Shown here: piece by piece, positions 23,862-34,114 of the stretch
Position numbering within the stretch: the stretch's first letter is position 1
How the letters are laid out: every line of letters starts with the position of its first letter
Source: Sanderia malayensis
Taxonomy: Eukaryota > Cnidaria > Scyphozoa > Semaeostomeae > Pelagiidae
Length of the DNA stretch: 64,000 nucleotides
Direction: 5' to 3'
Assembly: GCA_013076295.1 (NCBI GenBank)
Contig: RQOL01000532.1
Location: 4,402,001-4,466,000 of the forward strand
Position numbers and translations under genes: made by a program
The notes under the pieces: model-generated
What the model was told of the DNA's origin: nothing
Seen by the model: only the letters and a program-made list of their open reading frames with translations
The model's database searches: none

Positions 23862-24367
23862 AGTTAACTTTTTCTAGTTGTTTGATTTGTTGTTTTAAAT
23901 GATGTAGAAATAAACCTTTATGCAATAGTATTGTAGAGTATTTGAGTGACAACATTGACAATTATTAGGCTGAAACAGACCAAGCTAGAAAAAAAACCAA
24001 ATTTGTTTTTGACTGAATATCAACGTGTTAACAAGTAAGATATAGAGAACTAAAGTTTAGTAGAAGTCAGTTCATACTAAAGCAGAAGTTCCACAATTGT
24101 TTTGCATTAAAAAGTTGTATTATTCCTACTAGTAGTAGCTTTGTCATAATAACAATTATGCAACTTAGAAATTCTGGTCCATTCTGCCTTTCATGTAGGG
24201 AAAGACAATCATATATACTATCAGCGAGCTTATTTCTCTTCTTGACAACAATAATCTTAAGTTAAAGCAAATTTGGTGGTTCAGTTTCTTTGGTGTCTTA
24301 TGAGAAGAAGTGCTGGCCTTGAAAAGTATCTCTTCAATTTCAACAACAAGATCATAAAGTCCTTTCT
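23862..24367. other. Convergent intergenic region between FHIT and LSM3
   Basis: AT-rich 3' flanks of two convergent genes. No coding content, repeat or structure recognised. Confidence 0.5.
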
Positions 24368-24966
24368 CTAAAAACCAACTTTCAATGGAGGTGATATAAG
24401 TATAACTCCATCACCACGAATAAATAGCATTGGAAGGTTTCTTTTTGATTTCTGTGAATAATCAAGCATTAATAAATACAAAATTTAAGATAAATATGCA
24501 AGCAAGCAGCGAAATTCAAAGAACAAAAATGTGGAGTATGCTTGTCAACAAAAGCCATATAACCAAAACTAGAAAGAGGTTATCCTTCCATCAGAGGGGT
24601 CATCTATAGTCTTTGCTTTGGGTGTAAAATACTTACTCTAAATATCTCTTCACTGGTTTCTTCATCAATTTCCACAGTTGTAATGCATTCTTCTACATCA
24701 CCAAGTATCATATTCAAATGCTGATCATACGCCTACAATAAAGGTCAAATACTAGTTATACCCAACTGAGTTCAGTTTTCATGCTAATCATCAGTATAAT
24801 TGAATTTGCACTTTTGTGAAATGGGCATTCTTACATGTAATCGGCCTCGAAGTTCTCTGTCGTTTCTCATTTTGACGTAGATTTTCTCGTCCAAACTCAG
24901 ACGTACTAAATCTAATGGATCTTCTACTATATTAACTTGAGTAGTTTCGCTTTCTTCTGCAGCCAT
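24368..24966 (-). CDS. LSM3: U6 snRNA-associated Sm-like protein LSm3
   Basis: A subunit of the LSm2-8 ring that binds the 3' end of U6 snRNA and of the LSm1-7 ring in mRNA decay. Three exons: 24835-24966, 24637-24732 and 24368-24451, giving 103 aa (human 102). Sm1 motif: [23 protein letters not shown] sequence (here starting [20 protein letters not shown]), then [20 protein letters not shown]. Sm2 motif: [16 protein letters not shown]. Exon boundaries are in phase 0 throughout. It is divergent from AAGAB with 206 bp between start codons. Confidence 0.96.
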
Positions 24967-25172
24967 TTCGAACGATTCATGTGCGGTGGTGTGGAGTTGG
25001 GAGATGGAGGAATTCTTGTCTTGAAGCTACCTCGAATCCCTGTATCTTTTGGGGTGTTGGGCTTTTTGGTGCATACTTTAAATTGATGACCTTTCCATGA
25101 TAGAGAAATTAGAACGGAAATTTCACAAGAATCTTTGATTTTATATGCCCCTATGCTGCAAATGTCGGTGAA
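24967..25172. promoter_or_regulatory. Compact bidirectional promoter of LSM3 and AAGAB
   Basis: Only 206 bp separate two divergent start codons, so both transcription start regions must lie here unless a gene has an upstream non-coding exon. No TATA box is evident. Inference from spacing only. Confidence 0.5.
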
Positions 25173-26015
25173 ATGAATATAGAACAAAGACCGAAGGTTT
25201 TATTATTTGATTTTTGCTCGCATTCAACGCCAGATTATGTTCTTCGTGGAATTCTTGGAGAAAATTACGTGGAAGAGGAAGTAGGCCAGAATGAAAATAT
25301 TAGAGAACACGTGATGAAAATTGATAACAAATATTACACTGCAAGTATAAGTTTACTTTCTATATCTCCCCAGAGACATGCTAATGAAATATTCAGCGAT
25401 TTATTGCCACATACTGAGGCAGTGATAGTGTTGTTCGATATGAGAAATGATTCTGTTTTCGATAAAGTCAAAGAATTTGAAAGAAAGATGGAAGATTTTG
25501 ACATTGAAGTAAAACTTTTGCTGTCAAATGAGGCAGAAAGATGCAATGAATTGAACAATAAGAGAACGGATGTTGTTAAATGGTGTATCGAGAAGTCGTT
25601 TGAATTTGTTGAGCTTTATCAAACTGATGATAACGAAGAGTTTCCTGAGAAATTTGGCTTTGAACGGATCAGAGAAGCCTTGCATACACACATGTGGCCA
25701 AACATGTTGGAAAAATCAAGGTTTGGAGCTGAAAATGGCACACACAAAGATGGTATTTGTAATGGAGGGGAGGAACCATCAGCTTCAAATTTATCAGTTG
25801 AAGCAAAAAACAATCTAGAAAATATTTCAGATCCCATTGCTGTAGGAACTGAATCAGAAGGAGAATCATTTGAAGAGATGTTTTCAAAGTTGAATGAAAT
25901 GAAGCTACAAGCAGATTCTCTTTCTGGTGATGAACGGAAGTTATTTGCAGAGACAATGGCAATAGCCTTTTGGAAAGCTATGGGACAAGATGATGATGAG
26001 ATAAGTGGATTGTAG
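25173..26015 (+). CDS. AAGAB: Alpha- and gamma-adaptin-binding protein p34, single exon
   Basis: AAGAB is an assembly chaperone for AP-1/AP-2 clathrin adaptor complexes. The 280-aa product fits the family: an N-terminal pseudo-GTPase-like domain (DNKYYTASISLLSI at about residue 50, EAVIVLFDMRNDSV at about residue 90, WCIEKSFEFVELYQ), an acidic linker, and the conserved C-terminal dimerisation helix (ESFEEMFSKLNEMKLQADSL, then AFWKAMG). It is shorter than human (315 aa), mostly in the linker. It is encoded by one exon. ATG 25173 starts the frame and lies 206 bp from the LSM3 start. Confidence 0.93.
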   Translation: MNIEQRPKVLLFDFCSHSTPDYVLRGILGENYVEEEVGQNENIREHVMKIDNKYYTASISLLSISPQRHANEIFSDLLPHTEAVIVLFDMRNDSVFDKVKEFERKMEDFDIEVKLLLSNEAERCNELNNKRTDVVKWCIEKSFEFVELYQTDDNEEFPEKFGFERIREALHTHMWPNMLEKSRFGAENGTHKDGICNGGEEPSASNLSVEAKNNLENISDPIAVGTESEGESFEEMFSKLNEMKLQADSLSGDERKLFAETMAIAFWKAMGQDDDEISGL

Positions 26016-26286
26016 TCATCCTTTAGGCTGTTCAAGAAATGAAACAAAGACATCTTTGAACCTTTTTGCAAAAACATATCATTAACTGACAAGTTTATAA
26101 CTTTCACGTCAAACAACCATTCATGTAACATGTAAAATAACAATTGATTATTATCACAGTTTTGCTTGAATTTCATTGTTTTAGTGCTCCTATCTTCACT
26201 TCAAGAATGCTTATATTACGATATGCAACATTAAATATGTGAAGTGTCAAAATCCTTTCAATATGACCTAGATGATATTATTTGGA

Positions 26287-27281
26287 CTATAGCTCTACGT
26301 GTATGTTCTTGACTTTCTCAATTTTCTTAATGTAGTCTGACTTTTCCAAACAGCCATCACAATTCTCATCCCAGTCACTCAGGATCTTCTTTAATTGCTT
26401 CACTCTCATCTTCTTTAGGTTAATATTTTTCCAGTCCAGTTCCTTATCTGCAAATAAAAATAAAATATTTTGTCTCCATATCTTCATTGAACATAATCTT
26501 TATAAAAATCCTTATATTATAAATACACGATTTAACAATCTTCCTGGTATAACAGATTGTTTGGCTGCCTTTGAAACACAGTGTTGTTTCTTACCATATT
26601 GAAGTTCGCATATTTGCTTATCTTTTTTCTTTAGTTTCTCACAGATTGCCTCGGCATGCATAAAATACATCATTGGTTTTGTGATTTCGTTCAGAATATA
26701 AGTGGCAGCATCTTCTGTTCCTCCAACATAATAGCACTGAAAATATAAAAACATTGGTGGGTCAGTGAATTGAATATTAAATTATTTATCATCGGCATGA
26801 CTTTAAATTTGTAATAAATAAGCTTACAAATCTGTTTTCCTTGTTTTTTGCTTTTTTACAGGCCTTCTTTAATTTTTTTGTGACTGCATTGTTATCTTTT
26901 CGATCTTTGTCAGTAAGTGTGTCTTCGAACTTTTTCAAAAACTTTATACAAACTGCAAGAAAAATAGAAAGCACATTTATTACAAAATCAACTGGTATGC
27001 TAAGATTATCTTCTGACATTGTGGTATTATTGGGTTAAAATCTGTCGGTCGTTTGGTGAATATTCCTCAGTTCCAGCATACGTGGATGTTGCTAGGCCCA
27101 ACAACATTACCTCTGCTCTCATACATGGTTGATTTCAGGAAATAATCGCAATAGTGTGGTGTTATAGCAAATAGATGCAAAAATACGAACCTTCACAATC
27201 TCCTGGCTGTAATGCAGCCCTCGACTCTTGGAAAACTACAACAAAAATCGTTACAATGGCTACCAAATATATAGAATTCAT
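26287..27281 (-). CDS. MANF: MANF/CDNF (ARMET) neurotrophic factor, ER-resident
   Basis: A secreted/ER stress-response protein. Four exons: 27191-27281, 26828-26952, 26595-26736 and 26287-26447, giving 172 aa. A signal peptide ([20 protein letters not shown]) precedes [17 protein letters not shown], the start of the saposin-like domain. The conserved Cys pattern continues through [14 protein letters not shown] and [19 protein letters not shown]. The C-terminal SAP-like domain has [17 protein letters not shown] with the CDGC (CxxC) motif, then [10 protein letters not shown]. The last residues are HVEL, a KDEL-type ER retention signal. Invertebrates usually carry one gene for both vertebrate paralogues, so the MANF symbol covers that ancestor. 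Confidence 0.95.
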
Positions 27282-27906
27282 GTTGAAGACAGGCAGTGTT
27301 TCAAGCAACTGCTACAAGAGGGAAAGTGTACGTACCATGATGATTACTTTCAAGAAATTCAGAGACAAGTAGGATTTGGCGAGCTACGATTGGTTCATTT
27401 CCAAATCGTCATTAGCTTACGTAATGTAACCTCGTATTCGGAGTTTATGTCTTCCTATGTTTTTGCTCATGCTCAACTGCCTCCTACTTTCTAATCAGCA
27501 CATTTGGCCTAAATGCATGCAGTGTGTAGTATTCTCAGGATTTTGAGCACAATAGGTATTACTTTTCTTTCCTCGTGATATGCAGTGTAAATTTTTGCAG
27601 TTGTGATATTTAGTCAGGTAAGCTTGCATAGAAGTATTTGTTAATGGTAGATTGCTTCTTTAAATTGATTAACATGACCTTATTTATGCATGATTTCAAA
27701 AATGTTTTTCCTGTGATGTGAGTGATGTGATGTGATGTGATGTGATGTGATGTGATGTGATGTGATGTGATGTGATGTGATGTAGTGTGATTTGATGTGA
27801 TGTCATGTCATGTGATGTGATGGGATGCTTTCTTGAGCTTCATTTATAACATTGATATATAAAGATATAGTTTGGAATTTTATTTCAGAAAAGTAAACCA
27901 CAAGAC
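27282..27906. other. Divergent region between MANF and SNIP1, with microsatellite
   Basis: Holds the MANF upstream flank and the 5' flank of SNIP1. A 3' splice site (TTTCAG) just before the SNIP1 ATG suggests an upstream non-coding exon. The GTGAT pentanucleotide array at 27712-27824 lies within it. Confidence 0.5.
27712..27824. repeat. GTGAT pentanucleotide microsatellite
   Basis: About 20 units of TGTGA/TGATG, perfect in the middle (27725-27780) and degenerate at both ends. It is roughly 85 bp upstream of the SNIP1 start codon and upstream of an exon acceptor. Confidence 0.9.
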
Positions 27907-30357
27907 ATGATGGGAAAACATTCTAGTAACAGAAATACTGGCTCTATGCACAAGAAGCGAAGCAAAAGTTTATCAGATGAATCTTTGTCATCAAGTGACA
28001 GCCCAGACGAGTCAAGGAAAAGAATAAAAATGGACAAAGCTAGCAGGAAAATGAAAGTGTCAAAATATCACCACAAAGAGCAAATAAAGAAGGGACAAAG
28101 GAAAGAGGAAAGCTCAAGTGATGATGACAATGAACAACAGAGACAACAGAAGGAAAGAGTAGATAGACTTTGTAATGATAGAAGATTGCCAGAAAAAGAT
28201 CAGAGAGCTTGTGACAGAACAAAAGATGAGGTCATTGAAGGGAAAGGAAAGAGAAAAAAGAATAAACATGATCAGGATGGATCTCAATATGATAAGGAGG
28301 GATGCAGCATAAAAGATAAGTCTGAAAAAAGTAGATATAGATATAATGAAGATAGGAAAAGGTCTGTTGAAGGTAGACCACGGTCCTATGAAGATGGAAA
28401 AAGGTATGCTAAAGGTAGACAAACATTTGATGAAAGTAGAAATAGATCTGATGAAGATGGACAAAGGTATGCTAAAGGTAGACAAAGGTTTGATGAAGGT
28501 AGAAATAGATCTGATGAAGATGCACAAAGGTTTAACAAAGACAGACATAAATCTAGAAAAGATGAACAGGGGTATAATGAAAGTAGATATAGATCAAATG
28601 AAGATAAACATAGATCTACTGAACAAGACAGACATGATCAAGACAGAAGTAGACACAGAGATAAAGAAGACAGAGGTAGGAACATGAGGGATAGACATAA
28701 AGAAGACAGATACCAAGAGAAGCAGAAGAAAGAAAGAAGACAAAATGAAAGAGAATGGGATAGAAGGAAAGGTGATTGTGATGATGACAATGAAAGACAA
28801 GGAGTAAGCTCTTATCAACCTGGACCTGAGAGAATAGGACAGTATGTGTTCTATATACTTCTGATTTTTGCCGTTACTTCAACCTGAAATATTTGCATTT
28901 GGTATTAATGTCTTTAGGCTGTTGGCTGATATTGTGTTTAATATAGCTCTCACCTGTTGCCTAGAATTGCCACACAAGAATCTGAGAAGGGAAACAGTGC
29001 AATAGAGAAGGAGGAACCAAACTATGAGCTTTCTGGCAAATTAACAGAATTTACCAATACATATAAGGTTTGTAGAACATCTTAAAAACTGGACATATCC
29101 TCATGAACACTGTAAGACTAAAGTTACGTTTAGTAATGCTTTCCATGCATTTGGAAGGATCATTTGACAAAGTATGCATGAACAGGACATATGTATAGTC
29201 TATTAAAGGGATCTGTCTGATATTTTTTCAAGGGTGTCGTAATAAAATACAATGAACCTCCGGAAGCCAGAAAACCGAAGACAAGGTGGCGTTTCTATCC
29301 ATTTAAAGGCGACCAAGAACTCCGTGAGTCAATCCAAGTTTTTTCACCATATAAGCTTACTAACATATGCAACAGAACAGTTAAATGTTCATCCGATTCA
29401 GTGTTTAATTGGCAATTTATTGTCTGTATTTCCAGCGGTGCTTCACATTCACCGGCAAAGTGCATTTTTGCTGGGTAGAAATCGGATGGTGAGTACTTGT
29501 TTGATCTTTGCAATATAGGTAGTGTGCTTTTTGTACAGCGAATTATAGAATTACATCGTTGAGTTTGAGTATATTGCATCACATTCTGATATCCATACTG
29601 GCGAAACGTTTCATATTTTGTGAAATCGCAATTTCACCCTATGTAGCTATAAGAATCAAATGAATAGACAAATTTCGTGTTGCAGATCGCTGATATTCCA
29701 GTCGACCATCCGTCCTGTTCAAGTCAACACGCTGTTCTACAATTTCGATTGGTCAATTACGAAAGACCTGATGGAGTTGTGGGGAGAAAAGTCAAGTGCG
29801 TTGACCTTTACTAGAATACTCTTGTATAATTGATCCATATTACTTGGCAGAACTACGAATCTCGTACTCACAAACTTATCACAAACTATGTTAACCCGAT
29901 TCATGTTAATCTAAGTTTTAATGTACATTCTTATTGTCATAAGTATCAGTGTTGTTTGTCTATCAGGAATATTGATATTTATTTGTCTACTTTATTATTC
30001 TTCAGGCCTTATATAATCGACCTCGATTCCTCTAATGGGACATTTTTGAACAACAATAAAATTGATCCAAGACGGTATTACGAACTCCAAGAACGGGTGA
30101 GAAAATTTGCATTTTTCATTGAATACTTTACCATATAGACTTAAATCCATCAGAGTTGTGTGTGAATGGTGTATGGATGCTTTTAGAGTTAAGATCAATG
30201 TAGAAGTTAGATGAAATCGTTTTCAGTGTATGCATTTTTTTAGGATGTTTTAAAGTTTGGCTTTAGCTCGAGAGAGTACGTCATTTTAAACGACCAGTCA
30301 AAAGACGCTGGAACATCTGAAGACGAAGAAGAAGAGAAGGTTGCAGATAAGAAATAA
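27907..30357 (+). CDS. SNIP1: Smad nuclear-interacting protein 1, FHA-domain splicing factor
   Basis: A nuclear RES-complex/spliceosome-associated protein that also modulates TGF-beta signalling. Seven coding exons: 27907-28841, 28965-29067, 29233-29323, 29436-29488, 29686-29795, 30006-30096 and 30244-30357, giving 498 aa. The first exon is a long Arg/Asp/Lys/Ser-rich low-complexity region with tandem near-repeats (RYAKGRQRFDEGRNRSDED). Then come ELSGKLTEFTNTYKGVVIKY and PPEARKPKTRWRFYPFKGD. The FHA domain follows (IHRQSAFLLGRNRM, DHPSCSSQHAVLQFRLV, PYIIDLDSSNGTFLNNNKI), ending KFGFSSREYVIL and an acidic tail. The FHA phosphothreonine-binding residues (GR..., S..H, NGT) are present. Confidence 0.95.
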
Positions 30358-33300
30358 TGACGTCAAACTGAATAGGATGGAGGTCATTTCATAATGGTAG
30401 TCGGAGGTATTAATTTTATGCATACTACACAATACTGGTTTTGTAAGTTTTTTAATAAGGTGTCACGGTAACTTGATATCTTTTACAGACTTCAGGGTTT
30501 CATAATTTTTCTACCTTTAATTTACGACTTGAAGATGAATAAAGCTAACAAGCAACGAGAAATGGCTTACTGGTGGATCACATGTATACCTTAAAATCTT
30601 TTTAGCCCCAAATTCTCTTTTAAACCTCCTCTCCAATTGTCCGCTCAAATCATAAATTTTTACAATAAGCGTCCCTCTCTTTTAACCCCCTCTCTTCACA
30701 AGTCTTGCATAGCAGAAGCGACATGAATTAAAAATACAAGTAGCTAACCACAAGTAATCACCTTCCCTAATTGTAGTTTCATTTACTTTAGAGTTGTCAA
30801 CTTCTTATCTATCTCTGATTTGAGTCTTTCCAACACTTGCCGAATAGTAAGAGTGATGATAGCGGTAATCGCGATGTAGCCCCCTCTTTTTAGACTCCAT
30901 TGTTTAGTAAACCCCTGGGGACTTTTTAAAGTTTTCACAGCATTCATTCTCGTTGACTTTTTAGGGGGAGGGGTGGAAAGGTATAAAAGTTATGCCAAAA
31001 GTCTTATAAAACTTTAATGATTTGCAATTTGCTCGTTGTGGATTACTGTATAATAAACGGATACAAAAATCCTCAAGTCTGAGAGCCAACGATTAAAAAT
31101 TTACACATATTTCTACCAAGATGCGGTAATTTTTCAATGTCAGTCATGAAATATCACTTATGTGTTAATTATTTATGCGCTGATTTCTTTCGTTGCACGT
31201 TTTTTGTGAGTTTTTCTACTGTTGAAAATGTATTCGAATGTTTAAAACAGTTTCTTTTCTGAGTGTAATGAATGTGCAAGCTTATTTTGCACCATGACCA
31301 CAATTTTTTAATCTAATCCGAAAGAGCAAGGTATGCTCCTAAATGTTTATAATTTATTTGTTTAAGCTTGACGATGCTAGAACGGTTCAGACGAAGCCCG
31401 GATTTGTTGCATTTTAAGCACCAAGTGTCCTTACTTTCATGGGGGAGGGGGGATTCAAAGTTTGCGCATCTTTTAGACTTATTTTCCGAAATATCTTTAA
31501 GATGTTGATTCACTTGTCCCACTTAATCTTGAAGATTTCAAGCATTGCTAACTTTTCTATTCATTTCTTGCATCATCCTTTATATGAAGGTCATTCAAAT
31601 ATATTGTATCGTAATTTTCATTTCCTTAGGCATACATTTTCAGTGGTGAATTATAAATCCCCGAGTCTCTGCGGTTTACTTTTGAAAATCGGACTTCTTA
31701 ATTGCCGAGTTTGCGACTCCCTGTTTACCTGTGCCATATAATTGATTGGTTTGAAATTTAAGGAGAATTTATTATTTAAGTGGGAGACTTTGCAGCTGTT
31801 GTTTAAGTATCTGTGACCTGTTGTAGCTTTCTCGACACAGCGAACCTTGACGGAGAAGCTTCGCGATAAAGGGAAATTAAAGGGAATACTATTAGCGACA
31901 AAAGCAACGCGAACCGACGAGTGTGAAAGAGGAAATTTAAGGAAAAACAACGGGAAAATAAAGGAAACTGGTAAGATTTCCGAGGCCCAAGCACTAAAAC
32001 ACCCCCAACTACCATTAGAGGGACCATATGAATGGTTTGATATGCGGAGATTTCATTATTTTGATGATGTTCTACTGTAGTTTATATAGGTCTAAATAGC
32101 TGGATTCATGCATCGCACTGAGCATCAAAATGCACTATGACCCACCTCACATTCGCACATTCTGGATTGTAAATGCAAAGCTTTAAAACTCAGCGTGCGC
32201 AGTTCTAAAGACATCAACAAGAATTTGCTGATGTGTCCTGCGCATGAAAAATAATTTGAATTGCTAAACTTATGCAACTTCTATACACTGCTCTGAAGAA
32301 GTTGGCAGGTGGATAAGATTGTGATGCAGTTAAGAATATAGTATTGTATAAGTTTTCTTTCTTTGATTTCCTATGAGGGCAAATATAGTTTTGAAGAAGT
32401 AAGTGACATAAATGTTCATGTTTGGATGCTTGTGCAAGCTTTGCCTTTGTGGAATATTTTGAGTAAGTCATGTTGCTTTGAAATTCAGATGAGAGATTTC
32501 ATTGATTGGATAAAGAAGATAAGAAGCATTGGATTTGAAGAGAGCTTTGATCTTTGACTATTTTTGAAGCTTTTTTCCTTCTATCAAACGATTGGTGAGC
32601 GCATTTTATATCTATATCTGTTGTTTACTGTATAAACATTTCTAGAAACACTAAGCAATGAAACTTCAATGAGAGTGCCAATATTATTCCCCAGTCTTGA
32701 TGTTTTACATTGTTATTCTTAAATTTCCATTCCTGTTAAGAAATTTTGAGCCTCGTTATTTTTATAAACATTCTTATAAAAAGGAGCGTATGATTTGAAT
32801 TTTTAAAATCTTGAAGGAGGACGACTGAACCGAGGCGTTTCGTAAGTGACCATTATTGTTTTAATTACTTTCTAGCCTTATCTCTTTTTTCTGTCACTTG
32901 TTCTTTCTTTCTTGTCTTGCAACTCGAATGTCTTTATTTGGCACAAAAAGGGAATGTCAATCACCAGCTGAATGTTCTTTCCATCAAATAAATTCTTCCC
33001 TTTCATTGCATTGCTTTTAAATGCTGTGTATTTCATTTAAATGTCTTGATTTTTTTTGCGTTGTGTGCTTTGTCTCTGTCGCATGACTTGTATCTTGTGC
33101 AAATATCTTGCTTGTCGTGTTAGAGTCTTTCACAAAGGTGCACTTGATCCAAAGTCACCAGGCTAAAATAAAATGACCGTAAATCTTTAAATAAAGCTAT
33201 CCCGAGGTTTGGGTAGATTCATAGGAGAAATGCTGGAGAAATTCGTAGTCCAGGCTCAGCTTATAAAAGCTACAACATCCAGTCACTCTTAAATAAATTG

Positions 33301-34114
33301 TTAATGCTGGACTAAACTGGATGAAGATTTTAATAAATTTACTACCCAACTAAACATCTTTATATTTAGTCTTCACATTTTTGCAAATTATATTCATTAG
33401 GAGAGCATCTTATTCAAGACAGGGGCTATTTTCAAGAAATTACAGTATGATGATATCTTTCCGTGATTTTGGATTCTTTTTTGCGATACCACCGCTGTTA
33501 AGCCTCGCTATGGTTATCGACTGATGATGAGATTGTGTTATATAATTTGGTCTGAAAGACGCGATTTAAGGAAGGTGTATGCGATTAAATTGTTTGCAAA
33601 TTGTACGACAGTGGTCATGAAAGTAAAAGTCACTGAACAAATAAAACATTGATTGGAATAGATGAAACTCAGAAAGACAACGATGGACAAAACAGACAAC
33701 TGGTGAACCACTGTCATGTGACAGTGGTGGCAAAGTTCTGAAAAAGACAAGTTTCTTATGTCAGGAATGATAATGAATATGATACTATCTGAAATGACAA
33801 TTTTTTAAGAGTTATGTGCTTGCAACCTTATTTCATTAGGGCTAGGAGGCCCTGTCGGGTTTATAGGGAACATAGGGGGCTGTGCATGGACCTGGGCAGG
33901 CGCATCATCTTATCATTACCTCTTCTACCATGATTGTTTCATTTTATTTGTATTTTTTACCTTAGTTACTTAAAGAAAACTTATTAATTGTTGAATACAA
34001 GTTTCCTTATTTCATTATTCTTTTCTGGTACATTGTTATTATTTTTTGCTGTTTGTTTTGATGTTCATTGAAACAAACCTTTGCTTTTACAGGTGGACCT
34101 TCTTCTTAATAACA
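30358..34114. other. Long intergenic stretch before the K2P channel
   Basis: Mostly AT-rich and unrecognised. 30600-30720 has C-rich tracts (TCTCTTTTAACCCCCTCTCT) like MITE remnants. A plus-strand frame at about 31829-32080, preceded by an acceptor-like ACACAG, reads TLTEKLRDKGKLKGILLATK and ends FHYFDDVLL; it is not recognised. 31640-31740 contains KIGLLNCR, which resembles the start of a LINE endonuclease but is too short to call. An acceptor at about 34092 shows that the K2P gene has a non-coding 5' exon somewhere in this stretch. Confidence 0.45.

Noticed and set aside
25334..26176. Long antisense frames opposite AAGAB
   Set aside because: They are shadows of a well-conserved plus-strand protein.
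28040..28818. Antisense and alternate-frame open readings across SNIP1
   Set aside because: They mirror the repetitive RD-rich coding exon; the true frame is fixed by the FHA exons and splice phases.
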